Source of the DNA: Serpentinimonas sp.
GTDB lineage: Bacteria > Pseudomonadota > Gammaproteobacteria > Burkholderiales > Burkholderiaceae_C
Reading direction: 5' to 3'
Length of the DNA stretch: 11,845 nucleotides
Assembly: GCA_025458665.1 (NCBI GenBank)
Contig: JALOSG010000069.1
Coordinates: 1 to 11,845, forward strand
Under the pieces are notes generated by a model. That model worked only from the letters and a program-made list of their open reading frames with translations, did not search any database and was not told where the DNA came from. Below, piece after piece: positions 1 to 6,544 of this stretch. The first letter of the stretch is position 1; the number at the start of each line of letters is the position of its first letter. The position numbers and the translations under genes were made by a program.

Positions 1-104
1 TGGTGCGCGGTGAGGCGGTCAACACGGCCACCACCTACGGCTACGACATTGTCACGATGATGCAGGAAACCAAGACCACGGTCTGCAACATCGAGCGTGC
101 TTGA
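1..104 (+). CDS. Formate dehydrogenase alpha (catalytic) subunit, C-terminal end only
   Basis: Only the last 33 codons are present. Reading starts at base 3 and ends at the TGA at 102-104; the rest lies outside the window. The visible tail (TATTYGYDIVTMMQETKTTV then CNIERA) matches my memory of the C-terminus of the molybdenum or tungsten bis-MGD catalytic subunit of Fdh3-type formate dehydrogenases, but the fragment is too short to prove it. Position is the stronger argument: it lies 26 bases upstream of an unmistakable four-cluster beta subunit and is followed by a cytochrome b gamma subunit and fdhD. The full enzyme oxidises formate to CO2 and passes two electrons to the beta subunit. No active-site residue can be judged here. 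Confidence 0.8.
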   Translation, partial: VRGEAVNTATTYGYDIVTMMQETKTTVCNIERA

Positions 105-130
105 ACGACACAGGACATCAGGAGAACAAG

Positions 131-736
131 ATGGCAAGAATGAAGTTTGTGTGCGACGCCGAGCGTTGCATCGAGTGCAACGGCTGCGTGACGGCCTGCA
201 AGAACGAGCACGAAGTGCCCTGGGGCGTGAACCGCCGCCGTGTGGTCACGCTGAACGACGGCGTGCCTGGCGAGAAGTCCATTTCCGTGGCCTGCATGCA
301 CTGCTCCGACGCACCCTGCATGGCCGTGTGCCCGGTGAACTGCTTCTACCGCACCGACGAAGGTGTGGTGCTGCACGACAAGGACGTGTGCATTGGCTGC
401 GGCTACTGCAGCTATGCCTGCCCCTTCGGCGCTCCCCAGTTCCCGGGTGAAGGCACCTTTGGCGTTCGCGGCAAGATGGACAAGTGCACCTTCTGCGCCG
501 GTGGCCCCGAGGCCAACGGCAGCCAGGCCGAGTTCGAGAAGTACGGTCGCAACCGCCTCGCCGAAGGCAAGCTGCCGGCCTGTGCCGAAATGTGCTCCAC
601 CAAGGCTTTGCTGGCCGGCGATGGCGACATCGTGGCCGACATCTTCCGCAACCGTGTGGTTCAGCGCGGCAAGGGTGCCGAGGTCTGGGGCTGGGGCACC
701 GCCTACGGCAGCGCCAAGCAAGGAGTACGTTCATGA
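131..736 (+). CDS. Formate dehydrogenase beta subunit, 4x[4Fe-4S] ferredoxin-type electron-transfer protein
   Basis: A 201-residue protein that carries electrons from the catalytic subunit to the membrane cytochrome b. Sixteen cysteines form four cluster motifs: C13/16/19/23, C55/58/63/67, C87/90/93/97 and C119/122/151/155, the arrangement of FdnH/Fdh3B-type subunits. C71 is an additional cysteine. ATG 131 is chosen because AGGAG (120-124) lies 6 bases upstream and the protein then begins directly before the first cluster (MARMKFVCDAERC). A reading frame open from 101 has no such support. E. coli FdnH is longer (about 294 residues) and ends in a membrane helix; this protein stops soon after the last cluster and has no hydrophobic tail, so it must be held in the complex by its partners. 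Its stop codon overlaps the next start (ATGA, 733-736), implying translational coupling. Confidence 0.95.
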   Translation: MARMKFVCDAERCIECNGCVTACKNEHEVPWGVNRRRVVTLNDGVPGEKSISVACMHCSDAPCMAVCPVNCFYRTDEGVVLHDKDVCIGCGYCSYACPFGAPQFPGEGTFGVRGKMDKCTFCAGGPEANGSQAEFEKYGRNRLAEGKLPACAEMCSTKALLAGDGDIVADIFRNRVVQRGKGAEVWGWGTAYGSAKQGVRS

Positions 737-978
737 AAGCACGCACCTTCCTGACGGTGGCTGCGGCCACTTCCCTGCTGGCGCTGGCCGGCTGTACCGA
801 GGCGCCGCAAGGCGTGGGTGGCACCGCTGCCAAAGCCGACACCGCGCCCCACGTGGGCGTGGGCGCCAGCCAGTTTGTGGATTCCGGCTGGACGCAAGGC
901 GACCGCACCAGCTGGGAGCAGAAGCTCAAGACCCGCACCACCTACGGCCAGAACGAGTACACCCGTACCGCCAACTGA
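733..978 (+). CDS. Small predicted lipoprotein in the formate dehydrogenase operon
   Basis: An 81-residue protein of unknown function. The N-terminus is a lipoprotein signal: MKAR, a hydrophobic stretch at residues 6-19, then the lipobox LAGC with the acylated cysteine at C21. Residue +2 is Thr rather than Asp, which by the E. coli rule predicts the outer membrane. The mature part of about 60 residues is hydrophilic and ends in a Trp/Lys/Arg/Tyr-rich tail (SGWTQGDRTSWEQKLKTRTT and onward). The start is firm: AAGGAG (720-725) lies 7 bases before ATG 733, which overlaps the stop of the beta-subunit gene. The gamma-subunit gene starts 13 bases after its stop. Being locked between two structural subunits suggests a role in assembling, anchoring or stabilising the dehydrogenase; that is inference. 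I recognise no domain. Confidence 0.88.
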   Translation: MKARTFLTVAAATSLLALAGCTEAPQGVGGTAAKADTAPHVGVGASQFVDSGWTQGDRTSWEQKLKTRTTYGQNEYTRTAN

Positions 979-991
979 ACGGAGCCACAGC

Positions 992-2221
992 ATGAAACAT
1001 TCCAACGCAAGCGAGGCTGCCCGGGTGCTGCGCCGCTGGGCTGGCGTGGCGCTGCTGGCGTCCGGCTTCGGCTGGACGGCAGTGCAGGCCAACGAAGCCG
1101 CAGCGCCTGCTGCCCCGGTGCAACCCGTCGTGGTGGCTCAGGCTGCCGGTGGCAACGCCGGTGGTGTGGGCGGCATCCAGAGCGCCAACATCTTCGAGAT
1201 CGCGCCCGATGCCTCCACCGCTCCGGGCTATGCCGAGCAGACCAACGCCCAGCGCGCGCAGGTGCAGCCCGGCAACAACGCGCCCATGTGGCGCGATGTG
1301 GGTCAGGGCGTGACCGGGGTGACCAACTTCCCTTACGCGGAATACGGCAACCTGATCCAGCCCTTTGTGCAGTACCCGGGCTCCCGGCTCACCAACGCTG
1401 GTGAAGCATGGCGCCAGGTGCGCAACAACTGGATCATTCCCTACGGTGGAGCACTGCTCATCATCGCCATCGTGGCCATGGCACTGTTCTATTTCAGCAA
1501 GGGCACCATCCAGTTGCACGGCAAGGAAACGGGCCGCAAGATCGAACGCTTCACCGCGTTCGAGCGTGCTTCCCATTGGGTCAACGCCATTGCCTTCGTG
1601 ACGCTGGCCATTTCGGGCATCGTCATGGCCTTTGGCAAGTACTTCCTGTTGCCGGTGCTGGGGCTGAACCTGTTCGGCTGGCTCACCTACATCCTGAAGA
1701 ACGTGCACAACTTCATGGGCCCGTTGTTTGCGGTGTCCCTGGTGGTGGTCTTCCTGGTGTTCGTGCGCGACAACATGCCCAGCAAGGAAGACATTGCGTG
1801 GGTGCTCAAAGGTGGTGGTTTGTTCAGTGGCCAGGAAGTGCCTTCGCACCGCTTCAACGCGGGCGAGAAAGTGGTCTTCTGGGGCGGCGTGTTCTTCCTG
1901 GGCGCGCTGGTGGTGGGTTCGGGCCTGTTCCTGAACAAGCTCATTCCCGACATGGCCTACCTGCGTGGCGACATGCAGATTGCACACATGATCCACGGCT
2001 CCGCTTCGGCGCTCATGATGGCGATGTTCATCGGGCACATTTACATGGGAACGCTGGGCATGCAGGGCGCCTACAAGGCCATGCGCACCGGCTATGTGGA
2101 TGAGACCTGGGCCAAGGAGCACCACGAACTGTGGTACGACGACATCAAGGCCGGCAAGATCCCGGCGCAGCGCAGCAAAGCTGCTGCCGGTGGCGTGGCA
2201 CCGCAGGCTGCCAAGGCCTGA
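992..2221 (+). CDS. Formate dehydrogenase gamma subunit, cytochrome b556 (quinone-reducing membrane anchor)
   Basis: A 409-residue membrane protein that takes electrons from the beta subunit through two b hemes to quinone. It starts with a signal-like segment (RRW then hydrophobic residues 17-31, possible cleavage after VQA34), then an Ala/Gly/Val-rich stretch and a region of about 115 residues predicted to be exported. Hydrophobic segments lie near 151-168, 197-216, 239-258, 294-313 and 334-354. Candidate heme ligands are H195 (in ERASHW), H239, H335 and H349; the 14-residue spacing of the last pair equals that of H155/H169 in E. coli FdnI. The long N-terminal extension makes it about twice the length of E. 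coli FdnI (217 residues), as in Fdh3-type gamma subunits. ATG 992 follows GGAG (981-984) by 7 bases. An intrinsic terminator follows the gene. Confidence 0.95.
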   Translation: MKHSNASEAARVLRRWAGVALLASGFGWTAVQANEAAAPAAPVQPVVVAQAAGGNAGGVGGIQSANIFEIAPDASTAPGYAEQTNAQRAQVQPGNNAPMWRDVGQGVTGVTNFPYAEYGNLIQPFVQYPGSRLTNAGEAWRQVRNNWIIPYGGALLIIAIVAMALFYFSKGTIQLHGKETGRKIERFTAFERASHWVNAIAFVTLAISGIVMAFGKYFLLPVLGLNLFGWLTYILKNVHNFMGPLFAVSLVVVFLVFVRDNMPSKEDIAWVLKGGGLFSGQEVPSHRFNAGEKVVFWGGVFFLGALVVGSGLFLNKLIPDMAYLRGDMQIAHMIHGSASALMMAMFIGHIYMGTLGMQGAYKAMRTGYVDETWAKEHHELWYDDIKAGKIPAQRSKAAAGGVAPQAAKA

Positions 2222-2242
2222 CGCAGCGCGGCTGTTTCCTCA

Positions 2243-2280
2243 CACCCCGTTGGCTCCCGGCGTCAACGGGGTTTTGTTTT
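2243..2280 (+). terminator. Intrinsic terminator of the formate dehydrogenase operon
   Basis: A perfect 8-bp stem, CCCCGTTG (2245-2252) with CAACGGGG (2264-2271), closes an 11-base loop and is followed directly by TTTTGTTTT (2272-2280). It begins 23 bases after the gamma-subunit stop. This is the clearest Rho-independent terminator in the window and sets fdhD apart from the structural operon, unless read-through occurs. Confidence 0.9.
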
Positions 2281-2299
2281 CAGCAGGATACTCGGCATC

Positions 2300-3196
2300 A
2301 TGTTTGTGTCTGAACCCCTGAACCCCGCTTTCGAGATGCGCCTGCCCACCCTGACCCAGGCACGTGCGCCGCTCACCACCACGGTGCGCGTCACCAACGA
2401 ACTGGGCGAGGAGCGCGACCTGGCCATTCCGGCCGAGCGCGACCTGACCGTGTACGTGGACAAGCGCGAGCTGGTCACGCTCATGACCCTGGGCGCTCAC
2501 CCCGAATGGCTGGTGCTGGGTTACCTGCGCAACCAGCGTCTGGTGGATTCCGTGGCCGACATCGAGTCCATCACGGTGGACTGGGACGTGGGCGCGGCTT
2601 CGGTGAAAACGCGCAGCGGTATCGATGCCATTGAAGAGCGCACCGCCAAGAAAGTGGTGACCACCGGCTGCGGGCAGGGCAGTGTGTTTGGCGGGCTGAT
2701 GGACGAGATCGACGCCATCGCGCTGTCGCCTGAGGCCCAGCTGCGCCAGACGGATCTGTACGAGGTGGTCAAGGCCATCCGCGAGCAGGAGTCCACCTAC
2801 AAGAACGCCGGCTCGGTGCACGGCTGTGCCTTGTTCCGTGGCCCGGAAATGCTCATTTTTGTGGAAGACGTGGGCCGCCACAACGCGGTGGACACCATTG
2901 CCGGCTGGATGTGGACGCAGAACCCGGCCGACATGCAGGGCGACGACAAGGTGTTCTACACCACCGGGCGCCTGACCAGCGAGATGGTCATCAAATCGGC
3001 GCAGATGGGCGTGCCGGTGGTGGTGTCGCGCAGCGGTATGACGCAGATGGGGCTGGAAGTGGCGCAGCGCGTGGGCCTGTGCGCCATAGGCCGGGCCACC
3101 AACCAGCGCTTCCTGTGTTTCTCGCACCCCGAGCGGCTGGTGCGCGATGCGGTGGTCAAGGTGGCGCCGGCCCTGCCGCCGGAACTGCCGGCCTAG
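2300..3196 (+). CDS. fdhD: FdhD, sulfur carrier protein required for formate dehydrogenase activity
   Basis: A 298-residue cytoplasmic protein. FdhD passes sulfur from the cysteine desulfurase IscS to the bis-MGD cofactor, adding the terminal sulfido ligand without which formate dehydrogenase is inactive. Family signatures are plain: FVEDVGRHNAVDTIAGW (residues 187-203) and TTGRLTSEMVIKSAQMGVPV (221-240). The functional loop reads TTGCGQG (121-127): C124 is present, but the second cysteine of the usual CxxC motif is replaced by G127. The only other cysteines are C176, C261 and C273. ATG 2300 is the likely start; AGGA (2285-2288) sits 11 bases upstream, farther than ideal. The gene follows the formate dehydrogenase operon and fits that role, but a terminator lies 19 bases before its start, so it may be transcribed separately. 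Loss of the second cysteine could be a lineage trait. Confidence 0.95.
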   Translation: MFVSEPLNPAFEMRLPTLTQARAPLTTTVRVTNELGEERDLAIPAERDLTVYVDKRELVTLMTLGAHPEWLVLGYLRNQRLVDSVADIESITVDWDVGAASVKTRSGIDAIEERTAKKVVTTGCGQGSVFGGLMDEIDAIALSPEAQLRQTDLYEVVKAIREQESTYKNAGSVHGCALFRGPEMLIFVEDVGRHNAVDTIAGWMWTQNPADMQGDDKVFYTTGRLTSEMVIKSAQMGVPVVVSRSGMTQMGLEVAQRVGLCAIGRATNQRFLCFSHPERLVRDAVVKVAPALPPELPA

Positions 3197-3222
3197 CCGT
3201 CTCCCGCGCTAACATCGGAGCC

Positions 3223-3855
3223 ATGAAGCCCGAACTCCACATCATCGACCACCCGCTGGTGCAGCACAAGCTCACGCTGATGCGTTGCAAAGAAACCAGC
3301 ACCAAGAGTTTCCGCCAGCTCGTTCAGGAAGTCAGCACGCTGCTGGCCTACGAAGTCACGCGGGACATGCCCATGCAAACCATCGAGATCGAGACGCCGC
3401 TGGAGCGCATGCAATCGCGCGTCATCGATGGCAAGAAGGTGGTTCTGGCCTCCATACTGCGCGCCGGCAATGGCTTCCTGGATGGCATGCTCAACGTGCT
3501 GCCCAGCGCCCGCGTGGGCCACATTGGGCTGTACCGCGACCCCAACACCCTGCAGGCGGTGGAGTACTACTTCAAGATGCCGCAGGGCATGGAAGAGCGC
3601 GATGTGATCGTCCTCGACCCCATGCTGGCCACCGGCAATTCCGCGGTGGCCGCGGTAGACCGCCTGAAGCAGACGAACCCGCGCTCCCTGCGCTTTGTGT
3701 GCCTGGTGGCCTGCCCGGAGGGCGTGAAACGCTTCCATGACAGCCACCCCGACGTCCCCATCTACACCCCGGCGGTAGACCGTGGCCTGAACGAGCACGG
3801 TTACATCGTGCCCGGTCTGGGTGACGCCGGCGACCGGATTTTCGGCACCCGTTGA
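3223..3855 (+). CDS. upp: Uracil phosphoribosyltransferase
   Basis: A 210-residue cytosolic enzyme that makes UMP and pyrophosphate from uracil and PRPP (pyrimidine salvage). The length matches the family (E. coli Upp has 208). The PRPP-binding loop is VIVLDPMLATGNSA (residues 128-141), with Asn where the E. coli protein has a second Gly; SILRAGNGFLDGML (77-90) is the conserved core strand and loop. The C-terminal uracil-binding segment YIVPGLGDAGDRIFGT (194-209) is intact. The start at 3223 gives the expected N-terminus (MKPELHIIDHPL). GGAG (3217-3220) is only 2 bases from the ATG, too close for a good ribosome binding site. The -10-like hexamer TAACAT (3210-3215) lies 7 bases before the start. 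The gene follows fdhD by 26 bases, with no functional link evident. Confidence 0.96.
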   Translation: MKPELHIIDHPLVQHKLTLMRCKETSTKSFRQLVQEVSTLLAYEVTRDMPMQTIEIETPLERMQSRVIDGKKVVLASILRAGNGFLDGMLNVLPSARVGHIGLYRDPNTLQAVEYYFKMPQGMEERDVIVLDPMLATGNSAVAAVDRLKQTNPRSLRFVCLVACPEGVKRFHDSHPDVPIYTPAVDRGLNEHGYIVPGLGDAGDRIFGTR

Positions 3856-3857
3856 AG

Positions 3858-3884
3858 CCGCCGTGCCGCCCGAGCGGCAGGCGG
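3858..3884 (+). terminator. Strong hairpin after upp, possible terminator
   Basis: Just after the upp stop, CCGCC (3858-3862), a bulged G, and TGCCGC (3864-3869) pair with GCGGCA (3874-3879) and GGCGG (3880-3884) around the loop CCGA. That is 11 GC-rich pairs with one bulge. No run of T follows at once; the next T-rich stretch is scattered (3894-3906), so it is not a textbook intrinsic terminator. It may aid termination or protect the 3' end of the upp message. Confidence 0.5.
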
Positions 3885-3932
3885 AGGCTGGGGTTTAGCT
3901 GGTTTTCGGCTGCGGGGGCAGGGCAGTTGCGC

Positions 3933-3938
3933 TAACCT
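3933..3938 (+). promoter_or_regulatory. Candidate -10 element just upstream of the permease start
   Basis: TAACCT lies 6 bases before ATG 3945, within GCGCTAAC, which also occurs before upp (3207-3214). Transcription starting about 7 bases downstream would begin at or next to the ATG and give a leaderless message; no Shine-Dalgarno sequence is present here. No convincing -35 element is seen at 16-18 bases upstream, so this is a weak call. Confidence 0.28.
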
Positions 3939-3944
3939 CCACAC

Positions 3945-6518
3945 ATGGCCAACGTTGCTCCCGCCCCTGTTTCCTCCACCCAGGCTCCTGCCGGCCTGCG
4001 CCCTCCCACCTTCTGGCAACTGGGCTGGCAGGCCATGTGGCGCGACTGGCGAGCCGGGGAACTGCGGGTGCTGGTGCTGGCCATTGCGCTGGCGGTAGCT
4101 GCCCTCACGGCAGTGGGTTTCTTCGCCGACCGCTTGCAAAACGGGCTGGAGCGCGATGCCCGGCAGCTGATTGGCGGTGACGCGGTGGTGAGCAGCGACC
4201 AGCCCCCACCCGAACGGTTTTTTGCGCAGGCGCAGGCGCTGGGCCTGCAGACCACCACCATGGTGAGTTTCCCCACCATGGGCCGTGCGCCCGACGAGGC
4301 GGGAGGCGCGGCGCGGCTGGTGGCGCTCAAATCGGTGGGGCCGGGTTACCCCTTGCGCGGGCAAATGCGCACCACGGACCAGCCCGGCGGTATGGGTGTG
4401 CCTACCACCGACATTCCGGCGCCGGGTACGGTATGGGTGGACGCACCGCTGCTGGTCGCGCTCGACCTGCAGGTGGGCCAGACCTTGCTGTTGGGTGAAT
4501 CCGCCTTGCGGATCGATCGCATCATCGATTTCGAGCCCGACCGGGGCGCCGGTTTCATGACATTTGCGCCGCGCGTGCTGCTCAATGAGCAAGACCTGGC
4601 TGCCACCGAACTGGTGCAGCCCGCCAGCCGAATGTCTTACCGTCTGGCAGTGGCCGGCGAAGACGCGGCCGTGCGTCGTTACGAGGCCTGGGTGAACGCC
4701 GAGCTGGAGGGTTCTGCATTGCGCGGTATCCGCCTGGAGTCCCTGCAGGGCGGCCGGCCGGAAATGCAGCAGACGCTGGAGCGCGCTGAGAAGTTTCTCA
4801 ATCTGGTGGCGCTGCTGGCGGCGTTGCTGAGCGCGGTGGCGGTAGGGATTGCCGCGCGGGTTTACGCCGTGCGCCATCTGGACGATTGCGCCATGCTGCG
4901 CGTGCTGGGTTTGTCCCAGGGCACCATGGCGCGCGCCTACACCTTCTCTTTTGTGCTGGTGGGTGTGGGCGCCGGCGTGCTGGGCGTGCTGCTGGGTTAT
5001 GTGGTGCATTACGCCTTCGTATGGCTGCTCTCCGAACTGGTGAACGCGGCGCTGCCAGCCGCCCGCCTGTGGCCGGCTATCTTTGGCATGGGTGTGGGCC
5101 TCACGCTCATGCTGGCCTTTGGCCTGCCACCCGTGCTGCAACTGGCCAGCGTACCGCCATTGCGCGTCATACGCCGCGAGGTGGGCAACCTCAAACCCGC
5201 CTCGGCGGCGGTGCTGGTGGTGGGTGGGCTGGGGTTTGCCGCCCTGCTGCTGGTGGCCAGCCGGGACCTCACGCTGGGGTTCATTGCCGTAGGCGGCTTT
5301 GCGGTGGCAGTGGGCCTGTTTGCCGCAGTCAGCTACCTGGCCGTGCTGCTGCTGCGCCGTGTGGTGAACGAAGCCACGGCGCCGCGCTGGCTGCGTCTGG
5401 CCACGCGCCAGCTCACCGCCCGCCCGGGCTATGCCGTGGTGCAGGTCAGTTCGCTCTCGGTGGGTTTGCTGGCCCTGGTGCTGCTGGTGCTGCTGCGCAC
5501 CGACCTCATCACCAGCTGGCAGCAGGCCACCCCGCCCGATGCCCCCAACCGCTTCGTCATCAACATACAGCCCGACCAGGCCGACAGCTTCCAGGCCAAC
5601 CTGCGCAGCAACGGCGTGGAGCGCTACGACTGGTATCCCATGATCCGCGGGCGGCTGATTGCCATCAACGGGGAAACCATTACCCCGGAGCAGTTCGAGG
5701 GCGACCGGGCCCAGCGGCTGGTGGAGCGCGAGTTCAACCTCTCGCACAGCGCAGTGAACCCGCCGCACAACGAGGTGGTGGCTGGCCGCTGGCAGGAGAA
5801 CGAGGCGGGCGCCATCAGCGTGGAAGAGGGCCTGGCCGAAACGCTGGGCCTGAAATTGGGCGACCGCATGACCTTCGACATGGCGGGTATTCCGCTGGAA
5901 GCCACCATCACCAGCCTCAGGAAGGTGGACTGGGGCTCCATGCAGGTGAACTTCTTTGCCATTTACCCGGTGTCCCAGCTGGCCGATGTGCCGGTCACCT
6001 ACATCAGCGCCTACCGCGCGCCCGAATCCACCACGTTCGACAACGCGCTGCTGCGCAGCTTCCCCAACGTGACCAACGTGGACATGACGGCCACCATTGC
6101 GCAGGTGCAGCGCGTGCTGGGGCAGGTGATCCGTGCGGTGGAGTTCCTGTTTGCGTTCACGCTGGCGGCCGGGCTGGTGGTGCTGTTTGCCGCCGTGACC
6201 GCCACCCGCACCGAGCGTGAGCGTGAATTCGCCATCCTGCGGGCGGTGGGTGCGCAGTCGCAGTTGCTGCGGCAGGTGCAGCGCGCCGAGCTGCTGGGCG
6301 TGGGCATGCTGGCCGGTGTGCTGGCCTCGCTGGTGGCCGGGGTGGTGGGCTGGGCGCTGGCACGTTACGCCTTCGAGTTCGAGTGGAACGCATCGCCCTG
6401 GGTGCCGGTGGCTGGTGGGCTGGCTGGCGCTGGGCTGGCGCTGGCGGCGGGCTGGTGGGGCTTGCGCGGTATCCTACGCACGCCCGTGGTGGAAACACTG
6501 CGCAAGGCGCCTGTCTAG
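3945..6518 (+). CDS. FtsX-like ABC transporter permease, YbbP type
   Basis: An 857-residue inner-membrane protein, comparable in length and layout to E. coli YbbP (804 residues), a MacB/FtsX-superfamily permease. About ten hydrophobic segments are visible: near 39-60, 284-305, 331-358, 376-400, 421-438, 443-470, 500-518, 729-755, 783-807 and 820-843. Two large soluble, presumably periplasmic domains (about 61-283 and 519-728) alternate with two FtsX-type membrane blocks. The second block contains the coupling-like segment TERERE-FAILRAVGAQ (757-771); the equivalent in the first is HLDDCAMLRVLGLSQ (311-325). Such permeases need a LolD/YbbA-type ATPase, but none is encoded nearby, so the partner must lie elsewhere. 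The substrate is unknown; lipid or lipoprotein handling, or enzyme regulation at the envelope, are family-level guesses. ATG 3945 has no Shine-Dalgarno sequence. Confidence 0.88.
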   Translation: MANVAPAPVSSTQAPAGLRPPTFWQLGWQAMWRDWRAGELRVLVLAIALAVAALTAVGFFADRLQNGLERDARQLIGGDAVVSSDQPPPERFFAQAQALGLQTTTMVSFPTMGRAPDEAGGAARLVALKSVGPGYPLRGQMRTTDQPGGMGVPTTDIPAPGTVWVDAPLLVALDLQVGQTLLLGESALRIDRIIDFEPDRGAGFMTFAPRVLLNEQDLAATELVQPASRMSYRLAVAGEDAAVRRYEAWVNAELEGSALRGIRLESLQGGRPEMQQTLERAEKFLNLVALLAALLSAVAVGIAARVYAVRHLDDCAMLRVLGLSQGTMARAYTFSFVLVGVGAGVLGVLLGYVVHYAFVWLLSELVNAALPAARLWPAIFGMGVGLTLMLAFGLPPVLQLASVPPLRVIRREVGNLKPASAAVLVVGGLGFAALLLVASRDLTLGFIAVGGFAVAVGLFAAVSYLAVLLLRRVVNEATAPRWLRLATRQLTARPGYAVVQVSSLSVGLLALVLLVLLRTDLITSWQQATPPDAPNRFVINIQPDQADSFQANLRSNGVERYDWYPMIRGRLIAINGETITPEQFEGDRAQRLVEREFNLSHSAVNPPHNEVVAGRWQENEAGAISVEEGLAETLGLKLGDRMTFDMAGIPLEATITSLRKVDWGSMQVNFFAIYPVSQLADVPVTYISAYRAPESTTFDNALLRSFPNVTNVDMTATIAQVQRVLGQVIRAVEFLFAFTLAAGLVVLFAAVTATRTEREREFAILRAVGAQSQLLRQVQRAELLGVGMLAGVLASLVAGVVGWALARYAFEFEWNASPWVPVAGGLAGAGLALAAGWWGLRGILRTPVVETLRKAPV

Positions 6519-6544
6519 TCCCTCCATCCCTTCATCGCCTGAAC

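Noticed and set aside
818..991. An upstream in-frame extension of the gamma subunit
   Set aside because: It overlaps the lipoprotein gene almost entirely. ATG 992 has a well-placed GGAG and yields a signal-like N-terminus.
926..2125. A 399-codon open frame on the minus strand opposite the gamma subunit
   Set aside because: It is a His/Val/Gly-rich shadow of the cytochrome b coding strand, with no ribosome binding site and no recognisable domain.
232..2221. Signs of horizontal transfer or a mobile element around the formate dehydrogenase genes
   Set aside because: No integrase, transposase, flanking repeats, tRNA or obvious composition change is visible, and codon use looks the same as in the neighbouring genes.
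3801..5768. A 655-codon open frame on the minus strand across the permease gene
   Set aside because: It is antisense to a clearly coding permease in GC-rich DNA where stop codons are rare. The translation is rich in His, Gln, Gly and Arg, with no family-like motif, and it spans a gene boundary.
6383..6544. A longer N-terminus for the truncated hemoglobin
   Set aside because: It would overlap the 3' end of the permease in another frame, and the extra sequence is Trp/Gly/Ala-rich shadow translation.
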